Under the pieces are notes generated by a model that saw nothing but the letters and a program-made list of their open reading frames with translations, was not told where the DNA came from and ran no database searches. Of a stretch of DNA of 8,476 bases, positions 1-6,341 are shown piece by piece (the first letter of the stretch is position 1; every line of letters begins with the position of its first letter). The position numbers and the translations under genes are program-made. Source of the stretch: Geobacter sp. UBA1603 (lineage in GTDB: Bacteria; Desulfobacterota; Desulfuromonadia; Geobacterales; Pseudopelobacteraceae); contig DCNF01000091.1 in assembly GCA_002322035.1 (NCBI GenBank), positions 9,522-17,997 on the forward strand, written 5' to 3'.

Positions 1-971
1 GTCCTGATCTGCACCTCCATCCGATCGCCATGGGGGCCGATCACCGTCGTATGCAGCGACTGGTACATATTCCCCTTGGGCATGGCGATATAATCCTTGA
101 ATCTCCCCGGTATCGGCTTCCAGGAAGAATGGATAATGCCAAGCACTTCGTAGCACTCACGCAGATCGTCTACCAGAATGCGAATGGCAATCAGGTCATA
201 AATCTCCTCGAACTCCACATTGCGTTTTTCCATCTTGCGATAGATGGAATAAAGGTGTTTGCTTCGCCCGGAAACCTCGCCATGAATCCCCTGGAAAGCC
301 AACTTTTCCGAGATAATTGACTTGGCCTCCTCCACATAGGCCTCCCGCTCCTGCTTCTTGAGAGCAATCTTCCGGACCAGGTCAAAATAGATTTCCGGCA
401 TCAGGTAGCGAAAGGAGAGGTCCTCCAGTTCCACCTTGACCCAGGAAATACCCAGCCGGTTGGCGATCGGGGCATAGATATCCATTGTTTCGCGGGCAAT
501 GCTGCGCTGCTTGGGCTCGGGCTGAAACTCAAGCGTACGCATATTATGCAGCCGGTCAGCCAGCTTGACCAGAATCACCCTGATATCGTTGGACATGGCC
601 AGCAGCATTTTGCGGAAATTTTCCGCCTGGCTTTCCTCTTTGGTCTTGAAATGAATCTTGCTGATTTTGGTGACACCATCCACCAGAAGCGCAACCTCTT
701 CACCGAACATGGCGGCAAGGTCATCATAGGTGGCCAGGGTGTCCTCGATCGCGTCATGCAGAAAACCGGTGACAATACTGGGAACATCGAGACGCAACTC
801 AGCCAGCAGACCGGCCACCTCCATGGGATGGATGATGTACGGCTCACCTGAGAGCCGGGTCTGCCCCTGATGGACCTTGGCGCAATAGACGTAGGCTTTG
901 CGGATCAGATTCAAATCTGCCGTGGGATTGTATGAGCGGACCTTGTCGAGAATGTCGTTCAGTCTGATCAT
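1..971 (-). CDS. spoT: Bifunctional (p)ppGpp synthetase/hydrolase, Rel/SpoT family (partial, C-terminal part beyond left edge)
   Basis: I translated this frame by hand from the ATG at 971 and it stays open for 323 codons to the window edge. Family members are about 700-750 residues, so the regulatory half (TGS, ACT) is missing here. Residues 20-150 form the HD hydrolase domain, with metal and catalytic residues H48, H72-D73, E76-D77 and D139 (in LADRLHNMRTL) all present. Residues about 220-323 are the synthetase domain, with D259 in YDLIAIRI and the loop RFKDYIAMPKGN. The RFKD tetrad (290-293) is the RXKD signature of bifunctional enzymes; monofunctional RelA has EXDD. The protein should therefore both make (p)ppGpp from GTP/GDP plus ATP and hydrolyse it, in the cytoplasm. 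The start is fixed by an in-frame TGA 9 bases upstream. The Shine-Dalgarno sequence is poor. It lies downstream of gmk and rpoZ, separated from rpoZ by 106 bp that contain a predicted terminator. Confidence 0.96.
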   Translation of the reverse strand, partial: MIRLNDILDKVRSYNPTADLNLIRKAYVYCAKVHQGQTRLSGEPYIIHPMEVAGLLAELRLDVPSIVTGFLHDAIEDTLATYDDLAAMFGEEVALLVDGVTKISKIHFKTKEESQAENFRKMLLAMSNDIRVILVKLADRLHNMRTLEFQPEPKQRSIARETMDIYAPIANRLGISWVKVELEDLSFRYLMPEIYFDLVRKIALKKQEREAYVEEAKSIISEKLAFQGIHGEVSGRSKHLYSIYRKMEKRNVEFEEIYDLIAIRILVDDLRECYEVLGIIHSSWKPIPGRFKDYIAMPKGNMYQSLHTTVIGPHGDRMEVQIR

Positions 972-1026
972 GGGCGGCCGTCACTCACAGGGCGAGGAAT
1001 GGTGTGGTACAACGGGGAGTGTGGAT

Positions 1027-1063
1027 AAAAAAAGGGTGGAATCGCTCTGCTGCGACCCCACCC
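1027..1063 (-). terminator. Predicted Rho-independent terminator between rpoZ and rel/spoT
   Basis: Read on the minus strand, arms GGGTGGGGTCGC (1063-1052) and GCGATTCCACCC (1045-1034) pair over 12 bp, with two G-U pairs and a 6-base loop. Seven T follow directly (1033-1027). The stem starts 14 bases after the rpoZ stop codon. The shape is that of a classic intrinsic terminator. It should end or attenuate transcripts from gmk-rpoZ before rel/spoT. Confidence 0.8.
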
Positions 1064-1077
1064 CTGGCACATCAGAA

Positions 1078-1287
1078 TCAGTGAGCCTGATGCTTCCTGC
1101 TCATTTCGAAGCTGACCTTGCCGGCCGCAATTTCACGCAGAGCAGTCACCACCTGGCGGTTGTTCTTGGTCTCAATCAGCGGCTGGGCTCCCTTATAAAG
1201 CTGCTTGACCCGCTTGGATGCAAGCATTACCAGGAGAAACCGGTTATCGACCTTTTCAAGACAATCTTCTACCGTTACGCGTGCCAT
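1078..1287 (-). CDS. rpoZ: DNA-directed RNA polymerase omega subunit
   Basis: The 69-residue protein matches omega in size and pattern: an N-terminal [13 protein letters not shown], then the conserved helix [16 protein letters not shown] (about 16-31) and [17 protein letters not shown] (about 42-58). Omega wraps the C-terminal tail of the beta-prime subunit, helps assemble core RNA polymerase and, in E. coli, contributes to a ppGpp-binding site. A strong Shine-Dalgarno GGAAGGA (1301-1295) lies 7 bases before the ATG. The gene follows gmk after 54 bp with no terminator visible between them, so the two are probably cotranscribed. A predicted terminator follows its stop codon. The gmk-rpoZ-spoT order is also familiar from other proteobacteria, where the three products are linked through guanine nucleotide and ppGpp biology. 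Confidence 0.96.
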   Translation of the reverse strand: MARVTVEDCLEKVDNRFLLVMLASKRVKQLYKGAQPLIETKNNRQVVTALREIAAGKVSFEMSRKHQAH

Positions 1288-1341
1288 ATATCGTTCCTTC
1301 CATCCCGAAAATATAGAGGGATTCTTTTATCCTATCCGGCG

Positions 1342-1950
1342 CTAAATATCAAATGATTTCGAAACCTGTTCCAGCATCCGGAAGGTCTGACGTCCCTGGG
1401 CCAGCACAATCGCCGACAGTTCATCAATCGCCTGTTCGAAACGGTCATTGATGATGATGTAATCATACCAGCGGGCTTCACGGATTTCTTCTGCCGCCCG
1501 CCTGATACGGCTTTCGATCACATCGGGAGCATCGGTTGACCGGCTTTCCAGACGACGCCGCAATTCTTCCATGCTCGGCGGCAGGATAAAAACATACACG
1601 CAGCGCTCAATCTGCTCCTTGAGCCGCCGGGCGCCCTGACAATCAATGTCAAGCACCAGATTGACCCCGTTTTTACGGGCTTCGTCGATCGTTGCCAGAG
1701 CGGTCCCGTAAAGATTGCCATGAACCATGGCCCATTCGGCAAATGCATCCTCATCAATCATCTGTTGAAACACTTCCCGGGAAACAAAACAATAATCGCG
1801 GCCGTCGACCTCGCCGTCGCGAGGAGGACGGGTGGTATAGCTGATTGACTCGCGAATATCAGGAAAACGCTTGAGCAGCTCTCTGCAGAGCGTTGTTTTT
1901 CCTGCCCCGGAGGGGGCCGATATGATTATGATCAGACCTTCACGTTTCAT
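1342..1950 (-). CDS. gmk: Guanylate kinase
   Basis: The 202-residue protein is full length for Gmk (about 200-210 residues). It catalyses GMP (or dGMP) plus ATP to GDP plus ADP in the cytoplasm, feeding GTP and hence (p)ppGpp pools. The P-loop SAPSGAGKTT is at 11-20. The GMP-binding segment includes SYTTRPPRDGEVDGRDY (about 37-53). The stretch LDIDCQGARRLK and the lid-region arginines (ESRIRRAAEE) are also present. The ATG at 1950 is the only sensible start: a TAA lies in frame one codon upstream, and any later start would erode the P-loop strand. No good Shine-Dalgarno precedes it, which is unusual for an essential gene. A sigma70-type promoter candidate lies about 90-115 bp upstream. In many relatives a yicC-like gene precedes gmk; here a divergent helicase gene does. 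Confidence 0.97.
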   Translation of the reverse strand: MKREGLIIIISAPSGAGKTTLCRELLKRFPDIRESISYTTRPPRDGEVDGRDYCFVSREVFQQMIDEDAFAEWAMVHGNLYGTALATIDEARKNGVNLVLDIDCQGARRLKEQIERCVYVFILPPSMEELRRRLESRSTDAPDVIESRIRRAAEEIREARWYDYIIINDRFEQAIDELSAIVLAQGRQTFRMLEQVSKSFDI

Positions 1951-1967
1951 GGCTTAACGTATTCCCG

Positions 1968-1989
1968 AGTGCATAAAGTAAGTGCATAA
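1968..1989 (-). repeat. Tandem 9-bp direct repeat in the gmk leader
   Basis: The 9-mer AGTGCATAA (plus strand) occurs at 1968-1976 and again at 1981-1989, a period of 13 bp. On the gmk strand it reads TTATGCACT twice, ending 18 bases before the gmk start. It lies downstream of the predicted gmk promoter, so it could be an operator or part of the mRNA leader, or simply chance. No function can be assigned. Confidence 0.4.
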
Positions 1990-2038
1990 CAGCATGAATC
2001 AGGTATTGGGCAGAACTACCCGGTATCGGTGCAGTGAG

Positions 2039-2067
2039 TTTATAACACAATCCCGGGAACACTTCAA
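2039..2067 (-). promoter_or_regulatory. Candidate sigma70-type promoter for gmk-rpoZ
   Basis: On the minus strand a -35 box TTGAAG (2067-2062, 4 of 6 to consensus) is followed, after a 17-base spacer, by a -10 box TATAAA (2044-2039, 5 of 6). Transcription would begin near 2032, giving a leader of about 80 bases before gmk. The spacing is ideal, but the call rests on sequence resemblance alone. Confidence 0.55.
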
Positions 2068-2108
2068 ACCAGAAAGCCCCACCGCCATCCGATAATGCCG
2101 GCATTTTA

Positions 2109-2118
2109 CCCCCCCCCC
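2109..2118. repeat. Homopolymeric run of ten C in the divergent intergenic region
   Basis: Ten consecutive C lie between the candidate gmk promoter and the candidate helicase promoter, about 107 bp upstream of the helicase start. The run is not inside any gene I accept. Such tracts can change length by slippage and are also prone to sequencing error. The rest of the 274-bp gap (1951-2224) shows no credible gene. Confidence 0.85.
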
Positions 2119-2150
2119 GGATTACCCATGGGGCAGGAAACGGAATACTT

Positions 2151-2179
2151 TTGCAAGCATCTCGCATTATGTGTAATCT
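2151..2179 (+). promoter_or_regulatory. Weak candidate promoter for the helicase gene
   Basis: TTGCAA (2151-2156) and TAATCT (2174-2179) are separated by 17 bases and lie 46 bp before the helicase ATG. The -35 box is reasonable, but the -10 box matches only 3 of 6 positions. This is the best sigma70-like pair I found for this direction, and it is tentative. Confidence 0.25.
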
Positions 2180-2224
2180 GTAGCATCTGATCTAAAGTCA
2201 CATAAAACCGGATGACAGGACGGC

Positions 2225-5200
2225 ATGATCAAACACGAATTAGCCAGAAATCCGATTGATTTCGGTTCGGCCTATCGGGCCGCCAACCAGGCCCAGCGAG
2301 AAGCCATCGACCAGACTGAAGGAGCGCTGCTTGTCGTAGCCGGGCCAGGAACGGGCAAAACCCAGATCATCGCTGCCCGCATTGCACACATCATCAGCCA
2401 GGGCAATGGCCCCGAGGCGGTACTCTGCCTGACCTACACTGATGCAGGCACAATCGCCATGCGCGACCGCCTGCTCCGCTTTATCGGCCCGGACGCCTAC
2501 CGGGTCAGAATTTTCACCTTTCATGCCTTCTGCAACCTGGTAATCCAGGAAAACCCTTCCTATTTCGGCTACGGCGACCTGCAACCGGCGTCTGAACTGG
2601 AAAAAATCGACGTGATCAAAGCTGTGCTCGACTCTCTGCCCCTTGAAAATCCGCTCGCCCGGGAGCGGGGTGACCTTTACAGCGACAGCAGAAAACTGCT
2701 CGGCCTGTACGCAACCATCAAACGCGAAGACTGGGATCTTGAAGAGAAAACCCGCACGCTGCAAGCCCACATAGATCTGCTCCCCACTGACCCCGCCATG
2801 CGCTATAAGCGCAAAACGACCCGGGACGGCATCAGCTATAATCCGGGCGATCCGATGCAGCACAAGATCGATGCCGAGACGAGAAAGTTTCAGCAAACCA
2901 TTGCAGCGCTCCTCAGTTATCCACTTTACCAACAGGCTTTGTCAGCAGCGGGACGCTATGACTTCGACGATATGATCATCTGGGTCATCCGGGCTTTCAG
3001 AACGCATCCCGGCCTGCTTTTGGATTACCAGGAGCGGTTCCAGTACGTTCTTGTCGACGAGTATCAGGACACCAGCACGAGCCAGAACGAAATTGTCGAT
3101 CTCCTGATGGAGTATTGGGAAGACCCGAACCTTTTCGTAGTCGGGGATGACGACCAGTCAATCTATCGTTTTCAGGGCGCAAGCGTGGCTAACATGCTGG
3201 GGTTTTCAGCACGGTACCGTCCCACCGTCGTTGCCCTTTCCCACAACTACCGTTCCAGCCGTCAGATTCTTGATGCAGCCGGGGCACTGATCAGCAACAA
3301 CTTCCAGCGGCTTGCCAACAGGGAGTTATTCCCCGATATCACCATTGACAAAACATTGATTGCCACAAAACCTGGCGGCAGCCTGCCGGAAGTACGCATC
3401 TATCCGAATGCTGTCCAGGAATCGCTTGCCATCGCTCAAGAACTTGAACAGCGATACCGTAACGGATCCGACATGAGTAAAATCGCCGTGCTCTACCGCG
3501 AACATCGCCAGGCCGATCTGCTGATCTCTTACCTCAGCGCAGCCGGGGTCCCATTCAGCACCAGGAGACGTCATAACATTCTTGATGAGCCCCTGATCAT
3601 CCAGCTTATCACCATCCTGAAATATCTTGATGCTGAATCCAGGCAGCCCCATTCATCTGAAGGTATGCTTTTCCGTATCCTGCATGCCCCGTTTTTCCAA
3701 CTCGAACCACTTGAAATAGCGCGGCTCTACGCTGGTCGGAAACAGGGTGAAACCATCAGAACCCTTCTTGGTCGGGAGCCGCTCTGTGCAAACATATCAC
3801 GGCTGATTGAGTCGGCCCTGGGCCGCATTGACAGCGTCACCGTTCAAGAGCTGGTGCAGAGCGTCATCTCCGGATTCGGCATACTGCACTGTACCGAAGA
3901 TACCGGCCATACGCTCTGGCGACTTGAACTGCTCAACACCTTCTTTGATTTTGTAAAGGAAGAAAGCTCAAAAAAACCAAGGCTTTCACTGGAACAGCTG
4001 GTGGACATCATCGAATCGATGGAATCACAGCAGATCAAGCTGCCGGCCCAGCGGATCGCGCTCAACAGTGCCGGGGTCAACCTGATCACAGCCCATTCGT
4101 CCAAGGGGCTCGAATTTGAAACCGTCTATCTGATGGGGTGCGCCGCTTCATTCTGGGAGGCAAAGCGGGAGCGGGTCGACTTCTCGTTTCCCTCCAACAT
4201 GACCACTTCCGGCCGGGATGACGATGAGGAGCTGCGACGTCTTTTCTATGTTGCAATGACGCGGGCTGAACGGGAACTGTTCATCAGCTGCTCCGCCCGT
4301 GACAACAATGACCGGGAACTTGCGAAAAGCCGTTTTGTGGCCGAACTGGAAACCTCGGGGACCGTAAGGAGCATCTCCTGCAGCATGGAAGACCATGAGC
4401 TGGTCAGGACCATGGAGATCGGCCTTTCAACTGCCGCGGAAGAGCCGTTACACGTCTTTGAATCGGATTTTGTCGGCGAGCTGCTTGTCGATTATCGTTT
4501 AAGCCTTTCACACCTCAATCAGTATCTGGAGTGCCCGAAAGCTTTTTTCTACTCGCATATTCTGCATATACCAACCCCCAAAAGCCCTGCCGCAGCATTT
4601 GGAACCGCCGCCCACGACAGCCTGGAATATTTATTCATCTCAATGAAATCAGCTCCCGGCCAGGCGTTCCCTTCGCGGGAGCTGTTTCTCGAGTTCTTCA
4701 GTCGCCAGATGCTGCGGCACGCGGATGCCTTTACCGACATCGAGTTCAAGCGCCGCCTGGAAAGCGGAAGTAATGCCCTGGGGAGGCTCTACGATGAGAA
4801 TATTGGCCGCTGGAGCCGCGATGTACTGATCGAACAGCCGTTTGAAGCGCTTATAGACGGAGGGATCAGGCTGAATGGTCGGATTGACAAGGTAGAGGTT
4901 CTGAATGGAAACCGTGTTAATCTCGTTGATTACAAGACCGGGGTCTTCGATCGAGACAAATTCAGACGCCCCAACCCTGCCAAGGTCGAAGAGGCTATGA
5001 ACAACAGTAAAGAACCAATGCTTGAAGATGTCTACGGTGGAAGTTACTGGCGTCAGGCGGTGTTCTACAAACTGCTGCTGGAAAGCAGCCCGGGTGTTTC
5101 CTTTATGGTTTCATCTACCGAGTTCTGTTTCGTCGAACCGGATCCTGCAAGCGGACGGATGATTAACCAGCTGATTGAGGTCACGCCGGATGATGTTGAC

Positions 5201-5299
5201 TTCCTGCGCGGAGTGGTTGCAACCGTCTACCACAAGATTCTGGGTCGGGAGTTCAGCCAGGGCTGTTCCCGCGCATACTGTCCGTGGTGCAGAGCCTGA
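2225..5299 (+). CDS. UvrD/Rep-family DNA helicase fused to a C-terminal RecB-type (PD-(D/E)XK) nuclease with putative Fe-S cluster
   Basis: The 1024-residue protein carries a complete SF1A helicase core: Q motif NQAQREAI (21-28), Walker A AGPGTGKT (39-46), motif II DEYQDT (278-283), motif III GDDDQSIYRFQGA (307-319), motif IV SHNYRSS (339-345), motif V TAHSSKGLEF (622-631) and motif VI FYVAMTRAE (674-682). After about residue 760 comes a RecB-like nuclease with H797, D888 (GRIDKVE), D902-Y-K904 (VDYKTG) and QAVFY (944-948), which line up with E. coli RecB H956, D1067, D1080-Y-K1082 and its QxxxY motif. Cysteines C770 (ECPKAFFY) and C1014, C1019, C1022 at the extreme C terminus fit the one-plus-three ligand pattern of AddB/Cas4-type Fe-S nucleases. 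It probably unwinds and degrades DNA ends, most like AdnA/AdnB-type enzymes, but no partner subunit is nearby. The start is fixed by an in-frame TGA 9 bases upstream; AGGA lies 4 bases before the ATG. Exact biological role unknown. Confidence 0.93.
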   Translation: MIKHELARNPIDFGSAYRAANQAQREAIDQTEGALLVVAGPGTGKTQIIAARIAHIISQGNGPEAVLCLTYTDAGTIAMRDRLLRFIGPDAYRVRIFTFHAFCNLVIQENPSYFGYGDLQPASELEKIDVIKAVLDSLPLENPLARERGDLYSDSRKLLGLYATIKREDWDLEEKTRTLQAHIDLLPTDPAMRYKRKTTRDGISYNPGDPMQHKIDAETRKFQQTIAALLSYPLYQQALSAAGRYDFDDMIIWVIRAFRTHPGLLLDYQERFQYVLVDEYQDTSTSQNEIVDLLMEYWEDPNLFVVGDDDQSIYRFQGASVANMLGFSARYRPTVVALSHNYRSSRQILDAAGALISNNFQRLANRELFPDITIDKTLIATKPGGSLPEVRIYPNAVQESLAIAQELEQRYRNGSDMSKIAVLYREHRQADLLISYLSAAGVPFSTRRRHNILDEPLIIQLITILKYLDAESRQPHSSEGMLFRILHAPFFQLEPLEIARLYAGRKQGETIRTLLGREPLCANISRLIESALGRIDSVTVQELVQSVISGFGILHCTEDTGHTLWRLELLNTFFDFVKEESSKKPRLSLEQLVDIIESMESQQIKLPAQRIALNSAGVNLITAHSSKGLEFETVYLMGCAASFWEAKRERVDFSFPSNMTTSGRDDDEELRRLFYVAMTRAERELFISCSARDNNDRELAKSRFVAELETSGTVRSISCSMEDHELVRTMEIGLSTAAEEPLHVFESDFVGELLVDYRLSLSHLNQYLECPKAFFYSHILHIPTPKSPAAAFGTAAHDSLEYLFISMKSAPGQAFPSRELFLEFFSRQMLRHADAFTDIEFKRRLESGSNALGRLYDENIGRWSRDVLIEQPFEALIDGGIRLNGRIDKVEVLNGNRVNLVDYKTGVFDRDKFRRPNPAKVEEAMNNSKEPMLEDVYGGSYWRQAVFYKLLLESSPGVSFMVSSTEFCFVEPDPASGRMINQLIEVTPDDVDFLRGVVATVYHKILGREFSQGCSRAYCPWCRA

Positions 5300-5306
5300 C
5301 GATTGC

Positions 5307-5320
5307 CTGCTGTGCAGCAG
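5307..5320. repeat. Short inverted repeat between helicase and hydrogenase genes
   Basis: CTGCTG and CAGCAG (6-bp arms) flank a TG centre in the 46-bp gap between the helicase stop and the hydrogenase start. No T-run follows, so it does not look like a terminator. It could be a small operator or chance. Confidence 0.35.
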
Positions 5321-5335
5321 CATCTTTGCAAGACC

Positions 5336-5340
5336 AGGAG
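5336..5340 (+). promoter_or_regulatory. Ribosome-binding site that sets the GTG start of the hydrogenase small subunit
   Basis: AGGAG lies 5 bases before the GTG at 5346. The reading frame itself is open upstream into the helicase gene, with an ATG at 5175, but family similarity begins only at TDKPKLAMYW right after this GTG. The site therefore decides the start. Confidence 0.8.
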
Positions 5341-5345
5341 AGAGT

Positions 5346-6341
5346 GTGACAGACAAACCCAAGCTCGCCATGTACTGGGCCGCATCCTGCGGCGGTTGTG
5401 AAATCGCCGTCACCAACCTGCACGAAAAAATACTGGATCTTGATGCAGCCTTTGATTTCATGTTCTGCCCCTGCCTGCTGGATACCAAGAGGAAGGATAT
5501 CGAGGCGCTCCCCGACGGGGCCATTGCCGTGACGCTTTTCAACGGCGCCCTGCGCACTGAAGAGCATATCGAAATGGCGCATCTGATGCGCAGAAAGTCC
5601 AAGATTATGGTGGCGTTCGGGTCATGTGCCGCAGAAGGCTGCATCCCGGCCCTGGCGAATTTTTCAACACCAGACGAGATGCTCGCTACCATCTACATCA
5701 ACAGCCCGTCGATTGATAATCCGGCCGGCATCACTCCGGGCGGAGTCACATCACGGGCAGGTGCGGAGATCTCGCTGCCCGGCATGCTGGAGCGGGTACA
5801 ACATCTGGCCCAGGCGGTCCAGGTGGATTACAGGGTTCCCGGCTGCCCACCGGAACCACACCAGATCTGGAACGTACTTGAGACAATCCTCGCTTGTGAC
5901 CTGCCACCCACCGGAAGCACCATCGGCTGCGGCACACTCACGGTCTGTGATGACTGCGATAGGACTAAAAACGACAAGCGCATCGCCGCCTTCCACCGCA
6001 CCTACGAACTGTACCCAGAGCCCTCTATCTGCCTGCTGGAGCAGGGACTGCTCTGCATGGGAATTGCCACCCGGAGCGGCTGCGGTGCCCCCTGCACCAC
6101 GGCGAATATGCCCTGCACCGGCTGCTATGGTGCACCGGAGGGAGTTAGCGATCAGGGAGCAGCGATGGTTGCTGCTCTTGGATCAGTCATGGATATTGGT
6201 GATACGGCAGGGTTATCAGAATCTGATGTTGTCCGGAGGGTTAACGACTTCCTGCAGGCGATTCCGGACTATGCCGGGCTATTTTACAAGTACTCCCTGG
6301 CCAGTTCCACACTGGGCGGTAGAATCGGGAGCAAAAGATGA
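5346..6341 (+). CDS. mvhG: Cytoplasmic [NiFe] hydrogenase small subunit, Mvh/F420-non-reducing (group 3c-like) type
   Basis: From the GTG start the product is 331 residues. It carries the Fe-S relay that moves electrons away from the Ni-Fe site of the large subunit. The proximal [4Fe-4S] ligands are C15/C18 (SCGGCE), C94 (GSCAAEGC) and C167 (PGCPPEP). The second half is cysteine-rich (C195, C201, C204, C229, C237, C246, C250, C257, C260), enough for two more clusters. This length and three-cluster content fit MvhG and argue against HoxY, which is about 200 residues with one cluster. There is no twin-arginine signal peptide, so the enzyme is cytoplasmic. The stop overlaps the large-subunit start by 4 bases (ATGA), implying translational coupling. 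The gene starts 46 bp after the helicase and may be cotranscribed with it. I found no MvhD or HdrABC partner in the window. The group 3c assignment is an inference from motifs. Confidence 0.9.
   Translation: MTDKPKLAMYWAASCGGCEIAVTNLHEKILDLDAAFDFMFCPCLLDTKRKDIEALPDGAIAVTLFNGALRTEEHIEMAHLMRRKSKIMVAFGSCAAEGCIPALANFSTPDEMLATIYINSPSIDNPAGITPGGVTSRAGAEISLPGMLERVQHLAQAVQVDYRVPGCPPEPHQIWNVLETILACDLPPTGSTIGCGTLTVCDDCDRTKNDKRIAAFHRTYELYPEPSICLLEQGLLCMGIATRSGCGAPCTTANMPCTGCYGAPEGVSDQGAAMVAALGSVMDIGDTAGLSESDVVRRVNDFLQAIPDYAGLFYKYSLASSTLGGRIGSKR

Noticed and set aside
972..1026. A possible promoter for rel/spoT after the terminator (TTGTAC-like box).
   Set aside because: No acceptable -10 element is found at the right spacing, so it was not listed.
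898..1356. A 152-residue plus-strand frame across rpoZ and the rel/spoT start.
   Set aside because: It runs antisense over rpoZ, its terminator and the rel/spoT start, with no recognisable similarity.
2141..2156. A sigma54-like GG...TTTTGCA arrangement upstream of the helicase.
   Set aside because: The GG-to-GC spacing is 9 rather than the required 10 bases and the rest of the -24 element is poor.
1940..2167. A 75-residue minus-strand frame just upstream of and overlapping gmk.
   Set aside because: There is no Shine-Dalgarno, no recognisable domain and low-complexity glycine from the poly-C tract, and it spans the predicted gmk promoter. It is most likely a chance frame.
2240..2932. A long (230-residue) minus-strand frame inside the helicase gene.
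   Set aside because: It is antisense to strongly conserved helicase motifs and has no recognisable domain of its own. It is a shadow of the helicase codon pattern.
5175..5345. An upstream ATG extension of the hydrogenase small subunit overlapping the helicase gene.
   Set aside because: The extra 57 residues would overlap the helicase coding sequence by 125 bp and have no family similarity. A good AGGAG precedes the GTG at 5346, where the conserved sequence begins.
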